Shown piece after piece: positions 33,462 to 44,997 of a DNA stretch of 64,000 nucleotides. Numbering within the stretch: position 1 is the first letter of the stretch; each line of letters begins with the position of its first letter. The position numbers and the translations under genes are program-made. The notes under the pieces are model-generated. The model made no database searches. It had not been told where the DNA came from and was given only the letters and a program-made list of their open reading frames with translations. The stretch is from Aphrocallistes beatrix (lineage: Eukaryota; Porifera; Hexactinellida; Sceptrulophora; Aphrocallistidae): positions 1,550,001 through 1,614,000 of the forward strand of contig OY725500.1 in NCBI GenBank assembly GCA_963281255.1, in the 5' to 3' direction.

Positions 33462-34180
33462 ACTTATAAAAACCGGAAGTGATGAGATTTTACGAAAAAT
33501 GGTAAAAAACGGACTGTTATATTTCGCAGTAGCTCGCTTACGGACATGAATACACACGGGAGTCCAACATTTCGATGCTAATTTCTTTGGCTAATTTTCT
33601 AACATCTAATATACTATGAAAACATAACGTTTCTGTGCTAAGACGATAATTAAAAGATCTCAATACATCAGTTTTGACATATTAAGATGTTTAGAAGTAC
33701 GTATACCGTGATTAATAGTATCTGAACAATGGAATGTAAATTCTCATCTCTCAAATACTTGTAAGATCGCTTTATGACCATGATTTGTATTTTTGGAAAT
33801 CTGCTGAAAGGTTTCTCCCTACTTTAAGTAACATATTATGCTACACTAGATTCATTTTTAGCAATTCTATGCAGGCGTATCATTTTAGTATAAACAATGT
33901 TCTTATACGTCGTATTACACACTTCACTTCCATTCTACACTGTTAGTTTATGAAATTTTGTTATCATCATTTCGATGTCAGAGGCTTCATCCCAACAAGT
34001 TGGATACTTCTATCTGAGTTTAGGTTTACTGGTGGGATTGAGGACGTCAAAATTAATATGACAGGGAACCTTACGTTTCGATAATGTCACCAAAGGAGTT
34101 TAAGTAGCAAGGATTTATGCGAAGAAACCATGGGATTATGTGCTGCTAAAAAAATATAATACGGTGCACTTCCGAATACA
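33462..34180. other. Intergenic, nothing recognised
   Basis: AT-rich, no coding region or repeat identified. Confidence 0.35.
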
Positions 34181-35457
34181 GGTGTAGCAGCCCGGAATAT
34201 ACCCGGGCATATTATGGGCTAGGACAGATTATACCCCCTGGGTATATTATGGGCTAGGACAGATTATACCCGGGTATGAAGTGGGTTAGCTCAGAATACA
34301 CCCCCATGGGGTGCATTCTGTGCAAGGACAGAATATACCCGGTATAAACTGTCCTGATTATGCCCCCAACCCTGATAGGGGACCAGTCAACTCGTACCAA
34401 CTACCAACTCGTCCAAAAACACTTGGTCAACTCGTACCAATTACCGTGAAATACTGTTGTAACAACATAGAAAACCTGGAACCAGTCAACTCGTCCCTAT
34501 CAAAGTGTTCAAAACCTGATAAGGAGGGCTTTGGGGTTTTTGAGGAATCCTGGAGACCAGTGGGGTCTTTGGGGGTCTTTTGTGTGTCTTTGGGGTCGCT
34601 TGTGTTTTTGTGTGTCTTTGGACGATTTGGTATTTGGGATACACATAGTATGGGCTCAACATACGTAGTACAGTTAGCCTTCGATTAGCCGAACAATTTC
34701 ACTTCTCAATTAGAAATCTTTAAAGTAGCAGACGGATGCTGTTTGTTAACCAAGGGTGTACTGCTACGTATATGGAATTGATAATTTTTACACTTGTACT
34801 TGTTATTATAGTGAAATATAATTGGAAAAACATAGAAATATTTTGTTGAGTTCTGTCCAGGGGCAAAGCAAGGTTTATTAAAGAGGGCGAACCGTGGTAT
34901 TAAGATTATTATTAGCTAAGACTTGACTATTGCACTTTCTCTTTGAGTGGAGGATGGAGACCCTGGATATCATGCCACCCCTGGGTCGGTCCCTGCTGTC
35001 TATCTATACATGTCATGATCATATTAGGAGTAGCTGCCATCACTCTACAATTTTCCAATTTATAAGACAGTGCAACTCCTACAACAAAATGTTAACAGAT
35101 ACCCCAAACAGGGCCGTCGGAAGCTCAGAAAAAGTGGTAAGGCCATTGTCGCTGTGTTAATCAAAAGTGGTAAGGCTCATCCTGAGTCATCCACATCATC
35201 GTCCAATAGATCTAAGACAGTTTATAAAAAAAGTGGTAAGGCCATGGCCTTGCCAGCCGCACCACTTCCTATGGCCATGCCAAAAGATTCACATTCATTT
35301 GATATTACGAAAACAGGGAGAATATTCTGGGCTAGTCCGCTTCATATCCGGGGGTATAATCTAGGCTAGGACAGAATATACCTGGGTATAATATGGGCTA
35401 GGACAGATTATACCCGGGTATATTCGAGGACGAGCGTATAATCTGGGCTGTTACACC
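34181..35457. mobile_element. DNA element with TATACCCGGG subterminal repeats
   Basis: Inverted ends GGTGTAGCAGCCCGGAATAT and (complement of 35438-35457) GGTGTAACAGCCCAGATTAT. Just inside both ends are several copies of TATTATGGGCTAGGACAG and ATTATACCCGGGTATA. No transposase is recognised inside; a short Ser/Lys-rich frame at 35070-35369 is probably chance. It sits beside a MULE fragment, so a MULE relationship is possible. No TSD was found. Confidence 0.55.
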
Positions 35458-35535
35458 GGGGCAGATTTGTGGGAAATCGGGGGACCCATTTGAAAAGTAT
35501 TATCAGGTGCATAAAGGGGACATAATTGAGGAATT

Positions 35536-36205
35536 TCATGGAAAAACGAGTCGTACTTCCACAAGTCCCTGTTCACGCTTCAAGGCAGTGATACACTTCC
35601 AAATATTAGGATGGTGACAGCCAACAGTAGCATTGAAAGAGCGGTGCCATGCTTCAACTGCATTGGTTGTACGAGGTAACCCAAACGCTGTGACGTAGTG
35701 ATAGTTCCACATCTCAATTGGGAACAAGGGATCCTGGTAGGTACCACCAGGGAGTTTGCGCCCGACAGGTTTTCTCAAAGTATAGAACTAGACAAGTGGC
35801 TTGGGGCATTGGAAGTTCCTGTACTACATCAACAAACACCTCGAGTACATCAAAGGGTGAAGCAAAGGCGAGTGCTGGCAACAGGCGTATGCGTAGGGCT
35901 AGTTCCTCATCTTGGTTGTAAGCAACTTGCAGTCCTTCAGCATGTACTTTGCGCCAGATATTCTGTGTGAGGTAAAAGAAGCAGCACTTCACCTGTGTAG
36001 CGGGCCACACCTGCTGGAAACTGTTAATGGCAGCCTTCTCAAAGTCCATAAGCATCCGAGATGGTTGAGCATTAGGACAGAGTAACTGGATCTGTTGCCA
36101 CATCCGTGTGTAGGTAGCTTGGGTTTTATTAGGTAGGAGAATGAACAGGCTAGGTAACAGATGGCCATCCTTTAGGGGTTCTGGTCCTCCTCGGAGTGCA
36201 TGCAA
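35536..36205 (-). pseudogene. MULE transposase fragment, frameshifted
   Basis: The first frame (36205-35714) reads LPNKTQATYTRMWQQIQLLC, then MLMDFEKAAINSFQQVWP and CCFFYLTQNIWRKV: the MULE DDE core with the catalytic Asp in MDFE. After a frameshift near 35715-35778 the downstream part reads MWNYHYVTAFGLPRTTNAVE and AWHRSFNATVGCHHPNIWK. The 5' side is cut by the foldback half-element at 36206. Confidence 0.85.
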
Positions 36206-36655
36206 TTTTCAAATATGATCAAATTTGAAGACGTAGTTCTTACAGTTTGCAGGATATGGCTCAAACTGATCAAAATGCTTTACCATAGCAACGCAGGAAT
36301 GTAACAAGATTCCATTGAAAAATTCTAAATTTTTCAAATCAACTCGTACTAATCTTATTTCTACACAAAAACTCTACCTTAATAACATTTAGAAGTAGGT
36401 TTAAAACAGCTTAGAAAATTGCCAAAATCCTCCATAAAATGACCTGTTCCGCAATGATATGATGACTAATCGAAATTTTGACAACGGATATATGTACTTT
36501 GATGCCATGTTTATATATGCTGGTAATACATTCTTAATGCCTATCCTACATGATTAACGATTTTAGGCTAATCGTGTATTAATCCATTCGGCTATTACCG
36601 CATCCTTGGTTATTTTACTGTGCGGCATTATTAGAGTAGGCTATGGCTCACACTA
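36206..36655 (+). mobile_element. Single-arm copy of the foldback element
   Basis: It matches the right arm of the 665-1690 hairpin (ATGCTTTACCATAGCAACGC ... TATTAGAGTAGGCTATGG). It sits exactly between two divergent MULE pieces. Confidence 0.75.
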
Positions 36656-36661
36656 ATAGAT

Positions 36662-38913
36662 GCAAGAAGAAATTTGACCAATGAGAAGAGTTTCAATTCT
36701 GCTCAGAAATTTCTTACAACTTTATATGACAAAAGGCAACAATGGGCTGCTCGATGGACTTGGCAACATCTAACCTTAGGAGCGCATTCCACTCAGCGCT
36801 CAGAGTCAGTACATTCATGCATAAAGCAGTTCCTGAATTCACATAGTCTTCTTACTCAACTAGCTACAAAAATTGACGAATACCGACGAACAACTTCATG
36901 CCAAAATGAAGGACATGCAACCCGATTAGCACTTAAATTTGGATACAACATCACTGCAAGGCATCCTTTGGAGAAAAACCTTAAAATCACCCCGTTTGCG
37001 TTAGCTATTATGAGAGCACAAATTGCTCAGTGCTTGCAGTATAACATTGAAGGAAACCCCACTCAGTCTGTTTATGAAGTTAGACATATATCTGAAGATC
37101 ATTCTGCAGGTAATGTGTATTATTTTTGTATTATAATTTAACAAGCATGTATATTATAAATTTTATCTCCCAAGAAAAGACTAGTGATGGCATCGAATCT
37201 GAACAGTTGATAGATATAGATTTAGGTTTGTCGTCTGCAATTTCCGGACATCCTACACGGAAAGTAACTTTGACATCGTGTTCATGTTTATTCCCCTCAT
37301 GTTGGGGTTTACCTTGTCGTCATATGCTCTTGGTATATCACCATGAAAAAATGACTCTTGTGCCGGACAATGCAATATCAGATTTTTGGAAGGTGAGTTA
37401 TTTAGATAGATTGTATTGCAGTTATCATGGACGCCGAACCCGGGGGGCTGGGGGGCTCGAGCCCTCCTGGATTCGAAAGTGCTGCTCCATAGAGCTCCAC
37501 TTTCGAAAAATACTTTCCTGTTCATTTTTTTTCAAAATTTCATCGCCTATGGCCGGTATTATATAATTTCAGATGATTGCCTCTTTTGGAGGCTTAAAAT
37601 TGTGTTCGGAATAATCAACGGAACATTAAGTCAGAATAGAATCTGTAGTAAAGCGAGAAACTAGAATAATTAGTTATGGACAATATTTCTAATGAATTAT
37701 CTTATCTTCTTATATATTACAACTTTTTTTTTTGTCCGAATTAATAGAGGAATTGAAAAGTGCTAGAAACTTGAAAATTGGCATGAAAGTGTCAAATGAT
37801 ATATCTACAAAGGAGTTCGAGTGGCTAATAATTTTTTCACACCTTCCCTGAAAAAGGTGACAAAATGTTTATCATTACATATGACAAGACAAATATACTA
37901 GATATTCACTGACAGTACATTCAAATGGTACTCTATACTGTATATAATACAAACAAGATACAATTGTTCTCAATTTATAAAATGAACGTTTAAAATGAAT
38001 AGCAAGTATACCACAATATACATGTAATCTGTATTATGTACCATATATTCACACCTTTGGAGGATTATTCAAACAGATGGCAGTGGTTAGATTTCAACGA
38101 TTCATATAGGGCGAGGGTGTAGATTCCGAATATTGTGTTTTCGAGTCTATGATAAATATTTTTTTTGTTTACAATAGGTACATAAAGCAAACAAATGTCA
38201 AAATATGCGATATACTTGCTTTTGATAGTTCAACATGCCAATAATTCTTCTTCAACTATAGTTTAGAATACTACACTGGGCGTCCGAGGGTGCGCTTCCT
38301 GCGAATTGCGGACACTTGTATTAGTCAAGGGGTTCTGTGGGGTTATACTACAATGATGGGTTTATGGTGCTAAATGGTAAGAATGGTAGAATCTCCACTT
38401 TTGCTGCGAGGGTTGGCTAACGTCCTAGAGTTGCCAATATTCCATAATAAACATGCCAATTCTTAGAATTCTAGTTATGCCAATAACCCCCTGCTACCCC
38501 ATTTCTAACTTCTCTAAATTATATGGTATGATTATATATTTTGATAGATAAAGTGCGATGCAGAAGTCATTAATTTGATGCACAATTGTTTACTCAAAGA
38601 TCATGAGAGAGAAGCAAATCTTAGCTCTAATGTGATGCTATCTAAAGATGAAAGATACGCTATCTTAACAGGAGAGTTCAAAAATATCGCACATATAGCC
38701 TCCTTAGATAAAATTTCATTTGAATTATTGAGAAAAAAGCTCAGTGATATTTCAAACGAGCTGGTGGTGTCAGAAGTACGATCTGAAAAGGATAACATCG
38801 AAACAATGATTCAAAACCCTAAAATTGCGAAGTGTAAAGGGCGACCATCAACTAGACGTAAAAGAAGCCTTCATGAGGGCATGAGAAAGAGGAAAAACAA
38901 GAAAATAGATTGA
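36662..38913 (+). CDS. MULE/FAR1-type transposase C-terminal part with SWIM finger (3 exons)
   Basis: Exons 36662-37109, 37175-37392 and 38548-38913 join in phase through GT-AG introns. Exon 1 has LGAHSTQRSESVHSCIKQFL, typical of the region before the SWIM domain in MULE/FAR1 proteins. Exon 2 has the SWIM motif SCSCLFPSCWGLPCRHMLLV (CxC...CxH). Exon 3 ends in a basic KCKGRPSTRRKRS tail and TGA. There are no frameshifts or stops. The N-terminal DDE part is missing upstream, where a foldback arm sits. It may be the 3' half of a disrupted autonomous element or of a MULE-derived host gene. Intron 2 holds a HINE-like insertion. Confidence 0.7.
37710..38330 (+). mobile_element. Diverged HINE-like family A copy in the SWIM gene intron
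   Basis: GAATTAATAGAGGAATTG, GAAAATTGGCATGAAAGTG and a GGGGTGTAGATTCC-like unit parallel family A; the 3' end is degenerate (GGGCGTCCGAGGGTGCGC). Confidence 0.5.
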
Positions 38914-39049
38914 TTCTATAGCGTTATAACAAATGGATTATAATTGCGTATAAATTATAGGACATTCTGGTTAATACTCATATCTAAGCTATAGTACTTG
39001 TTTTCTATGTACTAGAATTATTTATTCTTATTAAGGAAAATACTCAATA

Positions 39050-39200
39050 TCGGCGAGGTCTGCTTATGTATCGGCAAATACTTATATATCGGCGAGATTT
39101 ACTTATATACCGGCGAATACTTAAATATCGGCGAGATTTGCTTATATATCGGCTAGCCGATTGTATCGGCGGCCGATATATAAGTAAGCCGAATATAAAT
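39050..39200. repeat. Short tandem/inverted repeats with ATATCGGCGA
   Basis: At least five ATATCGGCGA/ATACCGGCGA units, spaced ~17-36 bp with TTTGCTTAT between, ending in a palindromic CGGCTAGCCG...CGGCGGCCG part. Confidence 0.75.
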
Positions 39201-39491
39201 TGAGTAAAATATTTACATACTGATATTTATTTCATTGGAATTCAAACAGCTGACAACTTGTCTAGGAGAAACCTGTAAGTATCTGCTGATTATTTCATTA
39301 CAATGCAAGTTCTAAAAAGTATTTGACAGGATGAGAATTCTAATTTCAATCTGTGATAGCTTATTTGTCATGATTATGTAAACTATTCGAAAAAACATGC
39401 GTTTTGGTGTTTTTTAAAAGAAATTTTGTGCTACTATTAAATTAATCATATGATCTATTTTATTATCTACATGATAATTAGTCAATCAAAT

Positions 39492-39555
39492 TAGTGGCGA
39501 ATTGTCGTGTAGCGAAATGTCGTGAAGCGAATTGTCTGTAGCGAAATGTCGGTAT
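39492..39555 (+). repeat. Four ~15-bp tandem units (GCGAAATGTCGT)
   Basis: Units AGTGGCGAATTGTCGT, GTAGCGAAATGTCGT, GAAGCGAATTGTCT, GTAGCGAAATGTCGG. Confidence 0.8.
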
Positions 39556-40457
39556 CCGATTTTGATTGCTATAATAATAACTGAGATTGTTGGAGTTTTG
39601 GAAATTTAACACAGTTAAATACAGTTGAACTTGTAACTGGGCCCTATAATAGCTAATATAACATATTTATTTAAAATTATAGTCATTATTTGGTTGCATT
39701 TGGCATAATCGAAGTTACCTATTATAGATTTGATTTATGTTTAGAATTTGGTTATATCTCGCCAAGTTTGTTTTAAATGCAAACTATATAATAATATACT
39801 GCTTTTAATGTTTCAACATTTCAAAACTGATCAAACTGTAGGTTAAAATGATAACTGCTGACTTGCTAACTCGTGATTTTATCCAACAAATATAGGATAC
39901 AGTTAATGCGACCTACAGTCACTGAACTCGTTTTATCTGTTGTTGTAAGTTTCGGGTTTCTAACCCGTCATAAAGATACCAACTGTCTTCATATTTGGTC
40001 TTCAGATAGAAGTGTATTCCAGCATGTTGAGTATAACCAATTATATTCTTTTGAATCTGTTCTTTATTGTGTTTAATCTATAAAGTATCTTCAATTTGCT
40101 TTGGGTGGATGTTATTTTTCATATGGAGGTGGCCAGCTTCGAGTATTAAAATTTGAGGTATTTTCAAAAAATTTCTTGAAATTTGTTCAATATTTGCTTC
40201 TCCATCTCGACATTTGAGGCATTTGAAGCCTGAGCTGATTTGTTCATTTATAGATTTCTGACAACCATCCTTAAAATTATGGACTGAAGATCAAGACGTT
40301 TCTTCTAGATACAGCAACAACTCCAACATTGGAATGTAATCATATATAGGTTGGAGGAAAGGCCAATATTCAAAAAGAAGAATTTCGTTAGTTTTCCCTC
40401 GTTTCCGAATTTATATCTGGAATTAGTTAGTGGAACGTCTAGTTTGGGAGCAATCCA
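39556..40457. other. Intergenic, nothing recognised
   Basis: AT-rich. A 67-codon frame at 39873-40076 has no recognisable domain. Confidence 0.35.
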
Positions 40458-41330
40458 GGGGCCTTATTCACTAAACTTCTTGACTTAAGTTTTGCTTAAG
40501 TTGGTATTCACTAAGCAAAACTTAAGCAAAAACTATTTGCTTATAATTAAGTACAAGTAAATACTTTTAAACTTTTTTAACTTAACTCATGTCTGGGGTT
40601 GACTTAACTCGTATGTAAATCATGTTTCTGTCTATAAATTAGTATAGAATCTTGTGTAGGTAGTTTTATTTATTTATGATGAATGAATCATTGGTGCGCT
40701 AGGGGTGTTTTTTCAATTCTATCATTGTGGTGGTATTAGAATGAAAGTTGGCGAAAAATGTGAGAATATTATTTGTATAAAAACGTTTTCCAAGAGTGAT
40801 TGAGATGCGTAAAGGATGGTATTGTCTAAAAATATTCATGACGTATTAAAATGATCGAAATGAAAGTTTGCGAATAACTACTTAGTGCAGAAGCCATGAA
40901 ATCTAACTAAACTAGAATATTCCTTCAGAAATTTATACTACCTGCTTAATTAATAACAGGACTATTGTTCATATAATGTTAACCATTGAACTTTGGATAA
41001 TTCAAAAGTATTACATTCTTGACATTTTCTTAAAGCAAGCAGGTTCTTAGCTGTTTCTTAAGTTAAGCAAATACAGTCAGGGTCGCTTATTGTGAACCAC
41101 TAAGGGGCAAAAAAATATGTTCATAATATAGATACTTCATTTTAAGCGAACTTGGTTCAATACAAATCCTATCTAAAAAATGAAATATGACCAGCCTGCA
41201 GGAGGTTAGTTCATAATAAACGTTCATATTAAGCGGGTTCATATTCATAATAAGCGACACTGACTGTACTTAGATTTTGTTTAAGTTTTAAATTAAGCAA
41301 AACATAAGTTTTGTTAGTGAATAAGGCTCC
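40458..41330. mobile_element. MITE with CCTTATTCACTAA inverted ends
   Basis: GGGGCCTTATTCACTAAACT on the left pairs with GTTAGTGAATAAGGCTCC on the right. Both ends carry CTTAAGTTTTGCTTAAG-type inner palindromes. No ORF. It is split by the MITE at 41074. Confidence 0.7.
41074..41266. mobile_element. pogo-like MITE nested in the CCTTATTCACTAA MITE
   Basis: CAGTCAGGGTCGCTTATTGT and the imperfect complement ...AATAAGCGACACTGACTG lie between TA dinucleotides. Confidence 0.75.
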
Positions 41331-41511
41331 AGTATCGTAATTCATCGAAATTTTGATTATCTACCAATTATCTCCAAATTGTTTGAATTTTTATGGTGAA
41401 CATTTGGTGATCAAAGTAAACTATTTGAAGGGCAATCATCTGAAGATTCAGACTTTGGATTTTTTTGACACACGCGAATATATATATATATATATTCGTA
41501 TATACACAAAC

Positions 41512-41537
41512 ATTAATCGAGTTTTAATAGTAAGGAT
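41512..41537 (-). mobile_element. HINE-like family B 5' terminus only
   Basis: ATTAATCGAGTTTTAATAGT followed by AAGGA, right before the large inverted repeat. Confidence 0.6.
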
Positions 41538-43231
41538 GTATATATATATGGGTCATTCCATGTGAAATCGACCAATTCGACCAACTGTTCCATGTCGAGC
41601 ATCTCAGAAATTCTTGTAATTTTGCCTGTAGGTTTTGCATACTAGTGCATGATCATTTGTACAATATCAGCTTTCAATACCTTTTGGTTTTATAACTATA
41701 GCCATTTCAAAATTTGACGATTTTCATAGTTCGGACATTCTTGTTTTAGAGGCCCCTTAATCAAATGTGACATATATCTTTCAATTCTTAACTTAGATGT
41801 CCAGTTTTTTTTACTGGTTGTTAATCATATAGTTACCTAATATTCTTAGCTAAATTGGGTATTATTATTGCCTAGTTTAGATTTAATTCTTATCTAAACA
41901 TATATTTTCATCAATTTATCAAAAAAATTTCAAAATAATAATTCTTCATGTCTCCAATGGTTTAGAATTTGCCCATTTACTTTTTAATTTTGCTCTATAT
42001 ATGTACAATCTTCCTGGAAAAATTCATGGCTTACATCAATTCTTTTACTGTTAAATTCCAACCTATTTTAAATTATTCCAAATTTTAATTGTTATCAAAT
42101 TTTTCAAATTTTCCTGATGCCTACGAATGAATAACTCTGAAATAATTGATATTTGTTTCTATTTCTTAGTCCTACAATTATATAGATATACTTTCTCCAG
42201 TTGTGCGAATTGTAGTTGAAATTTGTGTGTGTTTTTATCACTTGTACTATATATTAGAAGTATTTGTACAAGTACTAATAATCTTCTTTTTTCCTAATAT
42301 TGTAAAACGATTATCTTCTTAATTTATTTAGTTATCGATATGTCTAGCTTTCTATTGACAAAATAATTAATATATTGTTCTGTTTATACACATAGCATGG
42401 CAACGTTTCGTTACCATCCAAAACTTGTCAAATGTGGTTTCTAATTCGGGATCAAATTTCATCTGCACAACTTTGCATATAATTAAGTATTGTAATAGTA
42501 ATCCATCTAAGGGTTCAGTTTATTTCGCATAGCATGGCAAGTTTATGTTGTTATGTAAAACTTGCCAAATACGGTTTCTATTTCGGGATCGAATTCCAGC
42601 TGCACTACTTTCCAGATAATGAATTAATTTTTATAGCAATCCAATTAATTTCATTGCTAAGTGAAATTTTTTAAATTCGTAAAGAAAATTTATCGAAGCA
42701 TTGATAGTACAACTTTTGACCTGGCTTTATAGTAAACTCATTTGTTGTTGGGATGATTTTGTTTAGAACGTCTGCTAATGAAGTATTCAGAGTTTTAAGG
42801 TATTTGTACTATTTTTTTGTTGTGCAACTGCCATGGGTCACAGCAAGCTAACTGACAACGGGACTACTTTGAGATATAAACTTGTTCATGATGAAGACAG
42901 ATTGTATCAATTTCTGGTGTAAAGATGTGACCAGCTCTGATCTCCAAAAGATGTATTGCATCATTATCGAGATCATATATTTTCTTAAGGCCTTGTTTTC
43001 TAACATATTTCGTTTTGTGACAATTTTCGTATAAAATTATACTACGGGCGTTCAATAAGTTCTGATGATTAAGAGATAACATGACTATATTGTACAAGTA
43101 CCATAATTCGCTCATAGAATATGTTTATTCTATCAATTACCTAAAAGTCAGTTTTTATTTCATCTTGATATTACATTTACTTATTGATTTACACATTATT
43201 TTGTAAAACCGATTTTGCATACTAATCAATT

Positions 43232-44314
43232 ATGGCGTCATCAAAGAAGAATTCTTATATTGAGCAGATATCATACGTTAAGATTCGTACTCTGCTCGGG
43301 AAATCTGCGCACGATATACATGTTGACTTGGTGCAAGTCTACAGTATGAAAGGTGCTCTATCTTATCCTGGAGTCAGACGATGGGCCCAGCGCTTTAGGG
43401 TAGGTAGAGAGTCTGTGGAAGATGACCCTCGGGCTGGAGCACCTGTTACGGCGGTTGTCCCCAAGTATTCCAGTGCTGTTAAGGAACTCGTTGATTCAGA
43501 TCCTCATATCACTGTTAAAGAGTTAGCTCATATTATTGGGATCTCAACGGGAAGTGTTGATCACATTCTGAAGTCAAAACTCAATCTATCAAAGGTTTGT
43601 GCCCGATGGGTCCCTCATTGCTTAACAAAGGCCCAAATGGCAACCAGGGTTAGATGTTGCCGAAACCTCTTAAAATTGTATAAAGGAGCTGACCCTCGCC
43701 GTTTATTTGAAGTAGTGACTGGTGATGAAACGTGGGTACAGTATAGCACACCTCTATCTAAAGAAGCGAACAAGGTGTGGAAGGAGAGTCACTCGGATCC
43801 ACCAATGATCCCTAGGCCCGATTTCAGGTCATCCAAGGTGATGTACTGTATATTCTTTGATGGATATGGCCCAGTTGCTCAGATAATAGTTCCAAAAGGA
43901 CAAACCATTACAGGGAATTTCTATACTAGCCAGTGTCTTCGTGAAGTTGAACAAAGACTTTTTAAACGAAGACCTAGTACGCGAGCAAAGGGGTTAAAAT
44001 TATTGCACGATAATGCCCGCCCTCACAAAACCAAGCAGGTCAAAGCCAAAATTGCAAGCATGGGGATGGTTGAGCTTGAGCATCCACCCTACAGTCCAGA
44101 CCTAGCTCCTTGTGACTTTTATTTATTCCCGAAGCTAAAAGAGTACCTTTCTGGCCGCCATTTCGACACAAATGCAGCACTGGGTTCGGCGATTTTCCAG
44201 TATCTAAACCTTATACCTCCAGAGGACTATAAAAAAGTATTTGAACAATGGTTAGAACGTTTACAACGCTGTATCAATAATCGTGGGGAGTATTTTGAAA
44301 AAATAAAACATTAA
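43232..44314 (+). CDS. mariner transposase, intact (360 aa, DD34D)
   Basis: An uninterrupted 360-codon frame from ATG to TAA, the normal mariner size. The N-terminal half has paired helix-turn-helix segments (VKELAHIIGISTGSVDHILK). The catalytic core has VTGDETWVQYSTP (first Asp), LLHDNARPHKTK (second Asp) and YSPDLAPCDFYLFPKLKEYL (third Asp), with 34 residues between the second and third. WVPHCL also matches the family. It cuts and pastes its own element at TA sites. No key residue is missing, so it may be active or recently so, in contrast to the decayed mariner 1. Confidence 0.93.
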   Translation: MASSKKNSYIEQISYVKIRTLLGKSAHDIHVDLVQVYSMKGALSYPGVRRWAQRFRVGRESVEDDPRAGAPVTAVVPKYSSAVKELVDSDPHITVKELAHIIGISTGSVDHILKSKLNLSKVCARWVPHCLTKAQMATRVRCCRNLLKLYKGADPRRLFEVVTGDETWVQYSTPLSKEANKVWKESHSDPPMIPRPDFRSSKVMYCIFFDGYGPVAQIIVPKGQTITGNFYTSQCLREVEQRLFKRRPSTRAKGLKLLHDNARPHKTKQVKAKIASMGMVELEHPPYSPDLAPCDFYLFPKLKEYLSGRHFDTNAALGSAIFQYLNLIPPEDYKKVFEQWLERLQRCINNRGEYFEKIKH

Positions 44315-44352
44315 CAACTTGTTTATTGTGTATTTTAAATGTTTTACAGTGT

Positions 44353-44552
44353 NNNNNNNNNNNNNNNNNNNNNNNNNNNNNNNNNNNNNNNNNNNNNNNN
44401 NNNNNNNNNNNNNNNNNNNNNNNNNNNNNNNNNNNNNNNNNNNNNNNNNNNNNNNNNNNNNNNNNNNNNNNNNNNNNNNNNNNNNNNNNNNNNNNNNNNN
44501 NNNNNNNNNNNNNNNNNNNNNNNNNNNNNNNNNNNNNNNNNNNNNNNNNNNN
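44353..44552. other. Assembly gap (200 N)
   Basis: A placeholder of exactly 200 N inside mariner 2. Sequence before it (43870-44352) repeats after it. Confidence 0.99.
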
Positions 44553-44997
44553 CCCAGTTGCTCAGATAATAGTTCCAAAAGGACAAACCATTACAGGGAA
44601 TTTCTATACTAGCCAGTGTCTTCGTGAAGTTGAACAAAGACTTTTTAAACGAAGACCTAGTACTGGAGCGAAGGGGTTAAAATTATTGCACGATAATGCC
44701 CGCCCTCACAAAACCAAGCAGGTCAAAGCCAAAATTGCAAGCATGGGGATGGTTGAGCTTGAGCATCCACCCTACAGTCCAGACCTAGCTCCTTGTGACT
44801 TTTATTTATTCCCGAAGCTAAAAGAGTACCTTTCTGGCCGCCATTTCGACACAAATGCAGCACTGGGTTCGGCGATTTTCCAGTATCTAAACCTTATACC
44901 TCCAGAGGACTATAAAAAAGTATTTGAACAATGGTTAGAACGTTTACAACGCTGTATCAATAATCGTGGGGAGTATTTTGAAAAAATAAAACATTAA
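44553..44997 (+). pseudogene. Duplicate 3' part of mariner 2 transposase (probable misassembly)
   Basis: Codons for ...PVAQIIVPKGQTITGNFY through to the stop repeat the end of the 43232 gene with a few substitutions near 44660. Most likely an unmerged contig overlap, not a biological duplicate. Confidence 0.8.

Noticed and set aside
34311..34688. 125-codon ORF in the TATACCCGGG element
   Set aside because: Low-complexity, made partly from subterminal repeats, no recognisable domain.
44326..44997. 223-codon ORF starting before the second gap
   Set aside because: It spans 200 N and only repeats the mariner C-terminus.
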